DNA from: BS150m-G50 sp964501185 [NCBI: uncultured Bacteroidia bacterium]
GTDB lineage: Bacteria > CAIWAD01 > BS150m-G50
DNA: 64,000 nucleotides
NCBI GenBank assembly: GCA_964501185.1
Contig: CAZCRT010000003.1
Coordinates: 55,354 to 119,353, forward strand
Direction of reading: 5' to 3'
The position numbers and the translations under genes are program-made. How positions within the stretch are numbered: position 1 is the first letter of the stretch; each line of letters starts with the position of its first letter. This document shows positions 17,239 to 26,048 of the stretch, one piece after another. The notes under the pieces were generated by a model. The model had not been told where the DNA came from. It was given only the letters and a program-made list of their open reading frames with translations, and did not search any database.

Positions 17239-18372
17239 ATGATCACCAATCTTGAAAACTGGCTCGTCCGGCATGAATGGCGGGGCTGGGACCCTTTTGA
17301 CGCGCTGAACTCCCCCTTCCTGAAAACACTCACCCTGGGCGGGCGCTATCCAGGTATCGCCCTGCTGCAACTGTTGAAGCGGCTACCTCTGAATCTGCGC
17401 CCACTGTTGCGCGTACCACAGGTACACAATGCCAAGGCGATGGGGTTATTCCTTAACGCACATGCAATAAGACTTGAACGGGATCGCAATGAAAACGATT
17501 TGCAGCGTATCACTTTCTTCGCTGACTGGCTCGCGCAAAATGCCAATCGGGAGTATGGTGGCGCTGGCTGGGGTTACCCGTTTGACTGGCCAAATCGAAC
17601 TTTCAACTGCCCTGCCGGGACACCAACTGTTGTCAACACTGCTTTCATTGGATTTGGACTGCTGAAGGCGTATCAGGTGACACAACGCCCGGCACTACTC
17701 GATCTGGCACTATCTGCGGCAGAGTTCATTGCTGAAGGGTTGAACCTGCACAGTGATGACAGCGGGGAGTGTGCCAGCTACACGCCGCTTGATAATGCAC
17801 AGATTCATAATGCCAACCTGCTGGGTGCAGCACTGCTTCTGGAAGTCGGTTCCCTTCAGCAGAACGGGGAGTTGATCGACGGCGGTAGACGCCGTCTGAA
17901 CTGGTCTCTGGCCGGTCAGGCTGATGATGGTTCCTGGCCGTATGGGACGACTGAACGCCAGAGTTGGATTGACAGCTTTCACACCGGTTATAACCTTGAA
18001 GCACTTGACCGGGCTGTCTCGGTAACACATGATCCAAAGGTTGAGGCTGCCCTGGATCGGGGATACCGCTTCTACATTGATAATTTCTTCCTGCATGACG
18101 GAACCGTGAAGTACTACCATAACAACGCATACCCGCTTGATGCCCATGCCTTCGCGCACGCTGTTATTACCCTGACCCGGCTGCAACGGCTGGATTCGCG
18201 CAGTCTGCCCTTGCGAGAGCGTGTATTGGAGCAGATGATGCGGCGTTTCTGGAACAAGCGTGGATTTTTCTACTACCAGCAGAAGAAGCGTTGTACCAAC
18301 CGTATCGCCTATACTCGCTGGGTACAGGCCTGGAGCTACCTGGCGCTTATAACCTGTAATGATGGGAATTGA
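17239..18372 (+). CDS. Alpha/alpha-toroid polysaccharide biosynthesis protein (VpsJ-like)
   Basis: The 377-residue protein has Trp/Gly-rich hairpin segments typical of an (alpha/alpha)6 toroid: WGYPFDWPNRTFNCPAGTPT near residue 112, DDGSWPYGTTERQSWIDSFH near 230 and a C-terminal TRWVQAWSYLALI. This layout resembles VpsJ-like proteins found in exopolysaccharide loci, often labelled with misleading enzyme names. No signal peptide is visible, so it is probably cytoplasmic, like the heparinase-like protein. Both could act on lipid-linked or nucleotide sugars. Its stop lies just before the DUF354 start. The family assignment is from pattern recall, and the function is unknown. Confidence 0.6.
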   Translation: MITNLENWLVRHEWRGWDPFDALNSPFLKTLTLGGRYPGIALLQLLKRLPLNLRPLLRVPQVHNAKAMGLFLNAHAIRLERDRNENDLQRITFFADWLAQNANREYGGAGWGYPFDWPNRTFNCPAGTPTVVNTAFIGFGLLKAYQVTQRPALLDLALSAAEFIAEGLNLHSDDSGECASYTPLDNAQIHNANLLGAALLLEVGSLQQNGELIDGGRRRLNWSLAGQADDGSWPYGTTERQSWIDSFHTGYNLEALDRAVSVTHDPKVEAALDRGYRFYIDNFFLHDGTVKYYHNNAYPLDAHAFAHAVITLTRLQRLDSRSLPLRERVLEQMMRRFWNKRGFFYYQQKKRCTNRIAYTRWVQAWSYLALITCNDGN

Positions 18373-18373
18373 G

Positions 18374-19384
18374 ATGTCACTGATCTGGATAGATATTGAC
18401 AACCTGCCGCACATTCCGATTTTCCAGCCTTTGATTAGGGAGTTCGAAGAGGCGGGACATAAGGTTCTGCTTACCGTCAGAGACTTTGCTTACTCTGTTG
18501 AAAAGCTGGAAGACAGCGGACTGAGTTTTCACGTGATCGGCAGGCACTACGGCAAAGCGACTGTGAGCAAAGTAGCCGGAACTCTTCTGCGGGCCGGACA
18601 GCTGCGCCGGTTCCTGAGTGATTACACTGTTGACCTGGCGGTATCACATTCTTCCCGTTCTGCAATCCTGGCCAGCCGGTCATTACGCATACCAACTGTT
18701 GCCATGTTTGATTACGAGCATGTTTCCACAACCCTGCAGGAAAAATTCGCCACTGATATCCTGGTACCGGAGCTTCTGTTAGGGGATGGTTCGAACTTAA
18801 GTTCCAGCAAATATCACGGCTACCCCGGGTACAAAGAGGAGATCTACCTGGCTGATTTTGTTCCCGTTGCTGATTTCCGCCAGGAGTTACAGGTACCACC
18901 TGATTCGATTCTGGCAGTACTGCGCCCACCTGCGACAGAAGCGCATTACCATAATCCTGAGGCGGAAGCCATCTTTCAGGGGATACTGGAAAGGCTTTCC
19001 GCAAACGGTCTGTTCACGCTGATCACACCCCGCTCAACCGCTCAGGCAGCTCAATTCAACAATCTTCCCGGGGAACGATTTCGTGTGCTGACCCGACCGG
19101 TTGATGGTTTGAATTTGATATCAGCTGCAGATTTCGTAATATCGGGTGGCGGAACGATGAATCGAGAAGCGGCACTACTGGGAACACCTGTTTACTCCTT
19201 CTTCAGAGGTAAATCTGGCAGCCTGGATCGAAACCTGGCAGCATCGGGAAAGCTGGTATTTATAACCAGCATAGAGGAAGTATTACAAATCCCCTGCCAG
19301 CGTAAGAAACTCACTCAACATCACGCTGTCGGGCAAGAGGTTAAGAAGTTTGTGTCACGTTTCCTGATTGAGCAGCTACAGTAA
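18374..19384 (+). CDS. DUF354 family protein (GT-B-like)
   Basis: The N-terminus MSLIWIDIDNLPHIPIFQPL matches the start of DUF354 proteins, which resemble the MurG/UDP-GlcNAc 2-epimerase GT-B fold and occur in archaeal and bacterial surface-polysaccharide loci. A Gly-rich FVISGGGTMNREAALLGTPV segment near residue 255 is the expected nucleotide-sugar-binding loop. ATG 18374 gives 336 residues and follows the preceding stop by one base; ATG 18359 in the same frame is possible. It is most likely a glycosyltransferase or epimerase for the repeat unit. There is an 89-bp gap before the sugar-phosphate transferase gene, where a new promoter could lie. Confidence 0.85.
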   Translation: MSLIWIDIDNLPHIPIFQPLIREFEEAGHKVLLTVRDFAYSVEKLEDSGLSFHVIGRHYGKATVSKVAGTLLRAGQLRRFLSDYTVDLAVSHSSRSAILASRSLRIPTVAMFDYEHVSTTLQEKFATDILVPELLLGDGSNLSSSKYHGYPGYKEEIYLADFVPVADFRQELQVPPDSILAVLRPPATEAHYHNPEAEAIFQGILERLSANGLFTLITPRSTAQAAQFNNLPGERFRVLTRPVDGLNLISAADFVISGGGTMNREAALLGTPVYSFFRGKSGSLDRNLAASGKLVFITSIEEVLQIPCQRKKLTQHHAVGQEVKKFVSRFLIEQLQ

Positions 19385-19473
19385 TGTGATGCGAATTTAC
19401 GATGGTAGTTACCTATGAGTACTAACCCGGATGTCTTTTCACCTTACACTGCAGGTGTAAGGAGTGTGGTATC

Positions 19474-20922
19474 ATGATCCTTGGAAAGCGACCGGCTTAC
19501 AAATATTTCCTGGCGTTGATGGATTACATCATCGTCAACTTCTCTTTTGCCCTGGCAATGCGCCTGCGCTTTCGTCCCCGGATTGATATCATAAACCTGA
19601 ATACGCTTGAAGTCATTCCGGAGATTATCGTCTTTGCGCTGCTTTCGATTCTCTGGATCTGGATCCTCCAGTACCACAATCTCTACAAGTTCAAAGTGTT
19701 CCTCAGTGTTGCCCGTCAACAGGTGCTGTTGCTGCGTTCGCTTGCCTACTCGACCCTGGTGATGGTGCTGCTGCAGTACTTTATAAAACCGTCCGGAAAA
19801 GTGGAAAGCCGCCTGGTTATACTACTGACCTTCCTGTTCAGCCTGGTACTGCTTTCAATCTGGCGACTCCTCATCTACCGCAGGCTGTATCGATTGTTTG
19901 CACGTAATAAGATGTTACGACGCAGTTCAGTAATCGTCGGCTTTGGCGAACAGGCTAAGAAGATAGCCGCCAGTATTCTGGCTGATAAGGAGATCGGTAA
20001 GCAGCTGATCGGATTTGTCGATAACGACATTCCGGTAGGTACCCCTGTTTTCAGTAAATTCTTCAATATTGGCACTACCTCGGAACTCGCTGAAATTGCC
20101 AGAGACTATCAGATAGACGAGGTGATCATAGCTTCCGAGCATCTCTCTCACGAGGATATGCTCGACCTGATTGATTTATGTCACACCATCAAAATGCCGG
20201 TACAGGTATCAGCACCACTCTACCGGGTCATTTCCGACCGCACACAGGTAGAAGTGTATAATGATATTCCGGCTGTTCAGTTCTCCAATCCGCAGATTGC
20301 GCCCTGGTACAGAGTCTACAAAAGAGCTTTTGATCTCGTCGGCGCCCTGTCAGGGATTCTGCTTTTTGCTCCTTTCTGGCTGCTGATAATTTTTCTGATC
20401 AGGTTGGATTCACGGGGTTCGGTGCTCTTCAAACAGCAACGTATCGGCCTGGGTGGAAAACCATTCAGCTTTTATAAATTCCGTTCCATGCGCACTGATG
20501 CTTCTGACGCTGATCATCGCAGGTTTGTTCAGGAGTTCATGGCCAGTAGCGAGACAGATGACAACAAAACACAGAAGATTCAGAACGACCCCCGTGTCAC
20601 AAGAATTGGCTCCTTCCTGCGCAGGTACAGTCTTGATGAACTGCCACAATTTCTGAGCGTTGTGCGGGGAGACATGAGCCTGGTCGGGCCCCGCCCCTGC
20701 CTGCCCTGGGAATGGGAGGAGTACGAGGACTGGCAGAAACGACGTCTCAGTGTAAAACCGGGTTGCACCGGTCTCTGGCAGGTGAGTGGTCGCAGTGAAG
20801 TCGGGTTTAAGGATATGGTAGTGCTCGACCTGTATTACGCTGACAATGCATCCCCCTGGTTTGATCTGCAGTTGATATTGAAAACTATTCCGGTAATGTT
20901 TTTTGGCAGGGGAGGACACTGA
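19474..20922 (+). CDS. Polyprenyl glycosylphosphotransferase (initiating sugar-phosphate transferase)
   Basis: This 482-residue enzyme transfers a sugar-1-phosphate to undecaprenyl phosphate, the first step of repeat-unit assembly. The N-terminal part has about four membrane helices, followed by a CoA-binding-like Rossmann segment near residue 150 ([18 protein letters not shown]). Another helix near residue 290 precedes the catalytic Bac_transf domain: [31 protein letters not shown] followed by [11 protein letters not shown], and [20 protein letters not shown]. This is the long WbaP/EpsL/WcaJ architecture. AAGGAG precedes ATG 19474 at a good distance. The identity of the first sugar is not visible. 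Confidence 0.95.
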   Translation: MILGKRPAYKYFLALMDYIIVNFSFALAMRLRFRPRIDIINLNTLEVIPEIIVFALLSILWIWILQYHNLYKFKVFLSVARQQVLLLRSLAYSTLVMVLLQYFIKPSGKVESRLVILLTFLFSLVLLSIWRLLIYRRLYRLFARNKMLRRSSVIVGFGEQAKKIAASILADKEIGKQLIGFVDNDIPVGTPVFSKFFNIGTTSELAEIARDYQIDEVIIASEHLSHEDMLDLIDLCHTIKMPVQVSAPLYRVISDRTQVEVYNDIPAVQFSNPQIAPWYRVYKRAFDLVGALSGILLFAPFWLLIIFLIRLDSRGSVLFKQQRIGLGGKPFSFYKFRSMRTDASDADHRRFVQEFMASSETDDNKTQKIQNDPRVTRIGSFLRRYSLDELPQFLSVVRGDMSLVGPRPCLPWEWEEYEDWQKRRLSVKPGCTGLWQVSGRSEVGFKDMVVLDLYYADNASPWFDLQLILKTIPVMFFGRGGH

Positions 20923-20923
20923 T

Positions 20924-22393
20924 ATGAAATGTATCACAATCTTCCTGCTGTTAATTTCTGCTGCTCTTTCTTATGGCCAGACCGAGCACCCCGCATTTCG
21001 CCAAAGGCTGGATTACTCCACCTGTTGTGACAGCCTGACAGAGGATCTCAATCGTACTTTCCCCTTCAGTGCCGGTCAACCTGAAGGTGTCAGGAACTGC
21101 GGCCATCACAATTTTCTTGATCATGATCTCAATCATAAGCTCGAGTTACGCCAGCAACCCGGTATCACTGCAGGTGTCTGGTTGTTGAGCAGCATGCGTG
21201 ATACGTCCGCCTGGAAACCGTTGCACCGTTTACAATCGCGGCTGCAGGTTAAACCGCTCACCTGGCTTACACTCCAGCACAGCTTTGAAGTTTACTCACA
21301 TGACGTTCCTTCCAATCCCTGGTCGGCTGATTGGGGTGGTCTCTACGCCGGTTGCCGGGAGGCTTTTCTGTATTTACAGAGGGGCAGTTTCCGATTACTT
21401 GCCGGACGCTTTGCGCCTGTCACCGGCCCACATGGTTCTAACAGCCTGCTCTACTCTTCTCGTCATACACTCGATGGTTATGATCTGGAATTCAGCCTGC
21501 CTGTTGGCCGGGGGGTACTCTGGTTTACAGCAAACCACTGGCAGCTTGACGATCAACAATTCGAATCCGGTATCGCCCGGCGCTATCTTGCCGGACACAG
21601 ATTGGGATATACCCGGACAGGCAGCTATTCGGTAGCTCTGGCGGAGCTGTTTCTCTATGGTGGTATCAATGCAGTTCCGACTGCTTCCACCCTTAACCCC
21701 TTCCTGCTGTATCACGCCCTGCAGATGAATGACTTTGAAGGAAACACACTGTATCACCTTTCCGGATGGTGGCGTCCCCGGCGTGGACTGCTTTTAACAA
21801 CAGAGCTTCTGCTGGATGATTTTCAGCTCGACAACAGCCAGCCATCAGACCGTGAGCCTGCCGAGTGGGCTCTGGCGTTGGGGGTACGTGCAGCACCTCA
21901 AACACTACCTGTTGTGGTCGCACTTGAATACACCCGTGCTGCCCCACGGACTTATAATGCTCAGCTTTCCTACCAGCGTTGGCAGCAACATGGTCAACCC
22001 CTGGCTCATCCCCGGGGGAGTGATTTTGACAGAGTCTCTTTGCAATGCAGCTATAACGGCTGGCTTTTCCTGCAGCCTGCGTTGATTACGGCCTACAGTC
22101 GAACTGGTGAACACGGCCTGTTTGCAGATTGGGACACTCCCTGGCTGGACCCTGCCGCAGGTGATGATTACAGCGAGCCTTTCCCGACAGGTGTAGTCGA
22201 AAAGGAATGGGCGACAACATTGCAGCTGACCGGGCTTTGGCATCAATATGAGTTTATTCTCCGGGGCACTTCACTGCGATGGACCAATTACCGGCATTTA
22301 TCCGGCAGTCAGGACGATTTGCAGATTGAACTTGAAATCAATCTGTTTCTGGAGCAGTTATTTAATCGGGGATTTGCTCCCCGTGACCTATAA
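20924..22393 (+). CDS. Outer-membrane beta-barrel protein, Wzi-like capsule assembly protein
   Basis: The start is ATG 20924, preceded by GGGGAGGA and by the stop of the sugar transferase. It gives 489 residues with a clear signal peptide (MKCITIFLLLISAALSYGQ). The mature part alternates aromatic and polar residues as in long beta-barrels. LNPFLLYHALQMNDFEG near residue 265 and the paired RLLAGRFAPVTGPHGSNSLL segment resemble Wzi-type barrels that anchor or organise capsular polymer at the outer membrane. It is the only evident outer-membrane component of the locus here; no Wza or Wzc homologue lies in the window. Assignment to the Wzi family is by resemblance only. Confidence 0.65.
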   Translation: MKCITIFLLLISAALSYGQTEHPAFRQRLDYSTCCDSLTEDLNRTFPFSAGQPEGVRNCGHHNFLDHDLNHKLELRQQPGITAGVWLLSSMRDTSAWKPLHRLQSRLQVKPLTWLTLQHSFEVYSHDVPSNPWSADWGGLYAGCREAFLYLQRGSFRLLAGRFAPVTGPHGSNSLLYSSRHTLDGYDLEFSLPVGRGVLWFTANHWQLDDQQFESGIARRYLAGHRLGYTRTGSYSVALAELFLYGGINAVPTASTLNPFLLYHALQMNDFEGNTLYHLSGWWRPRRGLLLTTELLLDDFQLDNSQPSDREPAEWALALGVRAAPQTLPVVVALEYTRAAPRTYNAQLSYQRWQQHGQPLAHPRGSDFDRVSLQCSYNGWLFLQPALITAYSRTGEHGLFADWDTPWLDPAAGDDYSEPFPTGVVEKEWATTLQLTGLWHQYEFILRGTSLRWTNYRHLSGSQDDLQIELEINLFLEQLFNRGFAPRDL

Positions 22394-22411
22394 ACACAAA
22401 GGAGTAAGATC

Positions 22412-23416
22412 ATGAATATTGGTATTATCGGACTCGGCTACTGGGGACCAAACATTGTCCGCAACTTTGCTACCAACCCTCGTGTTGAAAAAATCGTCTG
22501 TGCAGACCTGCGTGAAGAGGCGCTGCAGAGGGTTAAGGGAATGTTCCCGGCCGTGGAGGTAACAACCGATGTTGACTCAGTACTCACTGACAGTAACCTG
22601 GATGTGATTGCAGTAGTGACACCTGTTGACACACATTATGACCTCGCCAGAAAGGCATTGGAGAATGGCAAGCATGTCCTGATAGAAAAACCGATGACCA
22701 CTACTTCACAGCAGGCTGAGGAGCTGGTCGAAATGGCTGCTGCAAGGAATCTCGTGTTGCATGTCGACCACACTTTCATCTACACAAGTGCGGTTCGCAA
22801 GATGAAGGAACTGGTTCAGAGCGGGGAGCTGGGTGAAATCCGCTATTATGATTCTGTCCGGGTCAACCTCGGATTATTCCAGCATGACATCAATGTTATC
22901 TGGGATCTGGCACCTCACGATATCTCTATCATGTCCTATCTACTGGACGAGAAACCAACCAGCGTTCAGGCTATCGGCACCCGTACCAGCGAAAGTGACG
23001 TTGAGTATATCGGTTATCTGACCCTGAATTTCGACAGTGGCATGATTGCTCACTTCCATGCTAACTGGTTATCTCCTGTCAAGATTCGCCAGACGCTTAT
23101 CGGTGGCACCAGTAAGATGGTAGTTTATGATGACAACGAACCCTCTGAGAAGATCAAGGTCTATGATAAAGGCATCGAAGTGACATCACGTGAAGGTGCT
23201 TACAAGCAGATGATTCAGTACCGTTCCGGTGATATGTGGGCACCGAGGCTGGATAATCTGGAAGCGCTCAAGTTTGAGATGAATCACTTCCTGGATTGCA
23301 TTGAAAAGGGAGTAGCATCCGACACCGACGGTCAGGCCGGACTTGATGTTGTTCGTGTCCTTGAAGCCTCAAGCCGCTCAATTGAACAGAGTGGGAAGCA
23401 GATACCAATAGGCTGA
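22412..23416 (+). CDS. Gfo/Idh/MocA family oxidoreductase, WlbA-like
   Basis: The 334-residue protein has an N-terminal Rossmann domain (NIGIIGLGYWGPNIVRNFA) and the family's EKP catalytic-lysine motif (HVLIEKPMTTTSQQ, near residue 92). The C-terminal alpha/beta domain includes WDLAPHDISIMSYLL, which holds the usual Asp and His. The sequence style is that of WlbA/WbpB-like enzymes that oxidise UDP-GlcNAc-derived uronic acids at C3, and that role suits a locus with WecB and an amidotransferase. AAGGAG precedes ATG 22412. It is the last gene of the long plus-strand arm and is followed by a stem-loop. The exact substrate is inference. Confidence 0.88.
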   Translation: MNIGIIGLGYWGPNIVRNFATNPRVEKIVCADLREEALQRVKGMFPAVEVTTDVDSVLTDSNLDVIAVVTPVDTHYDLARKALENGKHVLIEKPMTTTSQQAEELVEMAAARNLVLHVDHTFIYTSAVRKMKELVQSGELGEIRYYDSVRVNLGLFQHDINVIWDLAPHDISIMSYLLDEKPTSVQAIGTRTSESDVEYIGYLTLNFDSGMIAHFHANWLSPVKIRQTLIGGTSKMVVYDDNEPSEKIKVYDKGIEVTSREGAYKQMIQYRSGDMWAPRLDNLEALKFEMNHFLDCIEKGVASDTDGQAGLDVVRVLEASSRSIEQSGKQIPIG

Positions 23417-23452
23417 TTCCTTTTTGCATGAAGATTCCGGTTTTTCTTACCC

Positions 23453-23492
23453 GCCGGTCTGCTTATCCTTTTGTTAAGCAGATCGGCTTATT
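23453..23492 (+). terminator. Stem-loop after the polysaccharide operon, likely terminator
   Basis: A 13-bp stem (GCCGGTCTGCTTA paired with TAAGCAGATCGGC, one G-U pair) encloses a 9-base loop and lies 37 bp after the stop of the WlbA-like gene. The trailing sequence TTATTG is only partly T-rich, so it may be a weak or Rho-assisted terminator. It separates the polysaccharide locus from the DAHP synthase gene. Confidence 0.6.
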
Positions 23493-23525
23493 GTATCACA
23501 TGAGTAGTTTCAGGAAGCAGAACAG

Positions 23526-24263
23526 ATGAACCGTCTTTACATGCTGGGCCCATGCAGCATAGATTCAGAGGATCGACTTATAGCCACCGCCAGTCTGTTA
23601 AAGGAACTGGGGGTGCAGATTCTCCGTGGTGGTACATACAAGATGCGTACCAGCCCTGCTTCATGGCAGGGGCTGGGCGAAGATGGATTACGTCTGCTGA
23701 CAGGTGTGGCTCGTGAACACAATCTCCAGTCATTGACAGAGATAACTGATCTCCGGCATCTCGATCTTTATCTGAAGCATGGTGTGGAGATGCTTCAGAT
23801 TGGTTCCCGCAACATGTTCAATTACCCGCTGTTAAAGGAGCTGGCCGGTTGTGGTTTGCCTCTACTGTTGAAGCGTCACTTCGCAGCCAGCCTGGATGAG
23901 TTCATGCAGGCATCAGCCTACCTTGACGGGGCGCCACAGGTGTATCTATGTGAAAGGGGCATCCGTTCACATGACACCCATTTCCGCTTCACATTTGACA
24001 TTAACGCCATCGCCTGGCTGAAGCAATATTCAGGACGGCCGGTAATAGCTGATCCAAGTCATGGAACAGGTGAACGTGAGTATGTGATACAAATTGCAGG
24101 GGCAGCTATTGCGGCAGGCGCCGATGGGGTACAGGTTGAAGTACATCCTGATCCGGAACATGCAAGATCAGATGCGCGCCAGTCACTTGATCTCACGGAA
24201 GCAAAACAAATGATTATTCACTGTGAGACACTGGCGTCTGCGCTGGATGACATGAAATCCTGA
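23526..24263 (+). CDS. 3-deoxy-7-phosphoheptulonate synthase, class I-beta
   Basis: The enzyme condenses phosphoenolpyruvate and erythrose 4-phosphate in the first step of the shikimate pathway. The 245-residue barrel carries the class motifs: GPCSIDSED, YKMRTSPASWQGLGEDGL, LQIGSRNMFNYPLLKEL, LLKRHFAAS, CERGIRSHD, ADPSHGTGER and VEVHPDPEHARSDARQSLD. The Cys of GPCS and the Lys of LLKR fit metal and PEP binding. Unlike Thermotoga-type enzymes it has no N-terminal ferredoxin-like/ACT regulatory domain, so it may lack feedback control or depend on a partner. It stands alone between the terminator and a convergent gpmI gene. KDO8P synthase is related but less similar in these motifs. Confidence 0.88.
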   Translation: MNRLYMLGPCSIDSEDRLIATASLLKELGVQILRGGTYKMRTSPASWQGLGEDGLRLLTGVAREHNLQSLTEITDLRHLDLYLKHGVEMLQIGSRNMFNYPLLKELAGCGLPLLLKRHFAASLDEFMQASAYLDGAPQVYLCERGIRSHDTHFRFTFDINAIAWLKQYSGRPVIADPSHGTGEREYVIQIAGAAIAAGADGVQVEVHPDPEHARSDARQSLDLTEAKQMIIHCETLASALDDMKS

Positions 24264-24281
24264 GTCCTGGGGCAACCTGTA

Positions 24282-25856
24282 CTACTGAAGCGATGCCCTT
24301 GAAATCAGACTACTGGCGGTCATTTCTTCCGGCACATCCAATCCCAGAAGCTCCAGCACAGTGGGGGCTATGTCTGCCAGTTTTCCCCGCCCGGCAAGCT
24401 CCAGGCCGTCATCCTTCATGGAAATGTATATCAAATCTACCGGGTTGACTGTATGACTCGTTCTGGGTGCGTTGCGTTCCCGGTCTATCATCTCCTCTGC
24501 ATTGCCGTGATCCGCGGTGACCAGAATATGAGCCCCTCGCTTCAGAAAGCTGTCTACCAGCCGCCCCACATTTTCATCCACCACTTCAATAGCTCGAACT
24601 GCTGCTTCGTAATCACCGGTATGGCCAACCATATCGCAATTGGCATAATTCACTACGATGAAATCGAAATCCGTCTGTTCGCTGAGCTCCAGCAACTTAT
24701 CTGTTACAATATAAGCTTCCATTTCCGGATGACTGGCAAAGGCTGCCGGGTCAAAACGTCCGGGAATCTCCACCTGCGTCTCACCGGGAAATGGCCTGGT
24801 AGACTTCCCGTTAAAGAAACTGGTCACATGACGAAATTTCTGGGTCTCCGCAATCCGCAGCTGTTTCATGCCGGCCTGTGATACAACCTCCCCGAGGAGT
24901 TTTGTTAATCCTCCGCCTGCGTCTATCGGCTCCATCAGGTAATTTTCAAACTCATCATAATATCGAGTCAGCCCCTGGTAGATCAACTGCGGCCGCCTGG
25001 TTCGTACACCCGGATAAGTTTCCTCAATAAAAGCCTTCGAAAGCTGTATGGCTCTGTCCTGGCGATAGTTTGTATGGAGTATAGAATCACCATTCCGTAC
25101 TCCGGAGTATTCCCCGATTACATGTGGTGGAATGTATTCGTCTACCATTTCTACATCATCAGGCGTCCGATCATCCCGATAAGAAGTCGCAATTGCTGTA
25201 TGTACCGCAGGAACCCTGCGACCGATGGCATTTGTAATACAATCATATGCGAAATCTGTCAACTCCCAGTTTTCAGAGCGATCCATAGCGTAGTAGCGTC
25301 CCATCAATGTACCTATCCGGCAGTTGCCGACTTCATCCATCACAGTTGTAAGCTGGTCTATAAAATCACCTGCGCTGCGTGGCGGTGTATCACGGCCGTC
25401 CAGAAAGGCATGAATAATTATCTCGCCTTTCCCGTAGGCGGCACGCGCCTCCCGGATAAACTGATAGAGGTGCTCCTGATGTGCATGCACACCTTCGTCC
25501 TGTATAAGCCCCATGAGATGCAGGCGTGATTTCTGCTCACGCCAGTTGCGAATCAACTGTTGCCAGTTATCTCCATCGAAGAAGTCTCCCGACTGCAGCG
25601 AGTCATCAATCCGCTTCAATTCCTGTATCACAACCCTGCCCGCGCCAATATTCAGATGGCCCACTTCACTTGAACCCTGATAGCCCTCCGGCAAACCTAC
25701 CGCTTCACCGGAACACTCCAACAGGGAACGTGGATATTGTGATTCGTATTTATCGTGATTCGGAGTACCGGCCGACTTAATCGCGTTGCCGTGAGTTTCA
25801 TCGCTGATCCCCCAGCCATCTCTTATGATCAGGACCACCTGCTTTTTCATATTCAT
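24282..25856 (-). CDS. gpmI: 2,3-bisphosphoglycerate-independent phosphoglycerate mutase
   Basis: The enzyme interconverts 3- and 2-phosphoglycerate in glycolysis. Motifs include IIRDGWGISD (metal-binding Asp), GSSEVGHLNIGAGR with the phospho-acceptor Ser, HAFLDGRDTPPRSA, the Arg pair in GRYYAMDRSENWE, and C-terminal VTADHGNAEEM plus TSHTVNPVDLI. ATG 25856 is chosen because GGGAGAGG lies 5 bases upstream. It gives 524 residues, slightly longer than usual, and an upstream ATG at 25922 would add 22 unrelated residues. The gene converges on the DAHP synthase gene with 18 bp between them and diverges from the repeat protein at 26049. Confidence 0.95.
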   Translation of the reverse strand: MNMKKQVVLIIRDGWGISDETHGNAIKSAGTPNHDKYESQYPRSLLECSGEAVGLPEGYQGSSEVGHLNIGAGRVVIQELKRIDDSLQSGDFFDGDNWQQLIRNWREQKSRLHLMGLIQDEGVHAHQEHLYQFIREARAAYGKGEIIIHAFLDGRDTPPRSAGDFIDQLTTVMDEVGNCRIGTLMGRYYAMDRSENWELTDFAYDCITNAIGRRVPAVHTAIATSYRDDRTPDDVEMVDEYIPPHVIGEYSGVRNGDSILHTNYRQDRAIQLSKAFIEETYPGVRTRRPQLIYQGLTRYYDEFENYLMEPIDAGGGLTKLLGEVVSQAGMKQLRIAETQKFRHVTSFFNGKSTRPFPGETQVEIPGRFDPAAFASHPEMEAYIVTDKLLELSEQTDFDFIVVNYANCDMVGHTGDYEAAVRAIEVVDENVGRLVDSFLKRGAHILVTADHGNAEEMIDRERNAPRTSHTVNPVDLIYISMKDDGLELAGRGKLADIAPTVLELLGLDVPEEMTASSLISRASLQ

Positions 25857-26048
25857 GGACCTCTCCCGTTCCTGCACCTGCTTCGTTGCTTCCATCTGAC
25901 CTCTTCCGGTTTGAAGCATCACCTCAGCTTATGTGAGCAATTTACCACAGGATAATTGTCGCTCCAATCATCACATTTGTTTTCCATGCACTGGAGCCGG
26001 GCGAAATATATATTGAGAGTTACAAAATCACAATCCAGCAGGTGTGTC

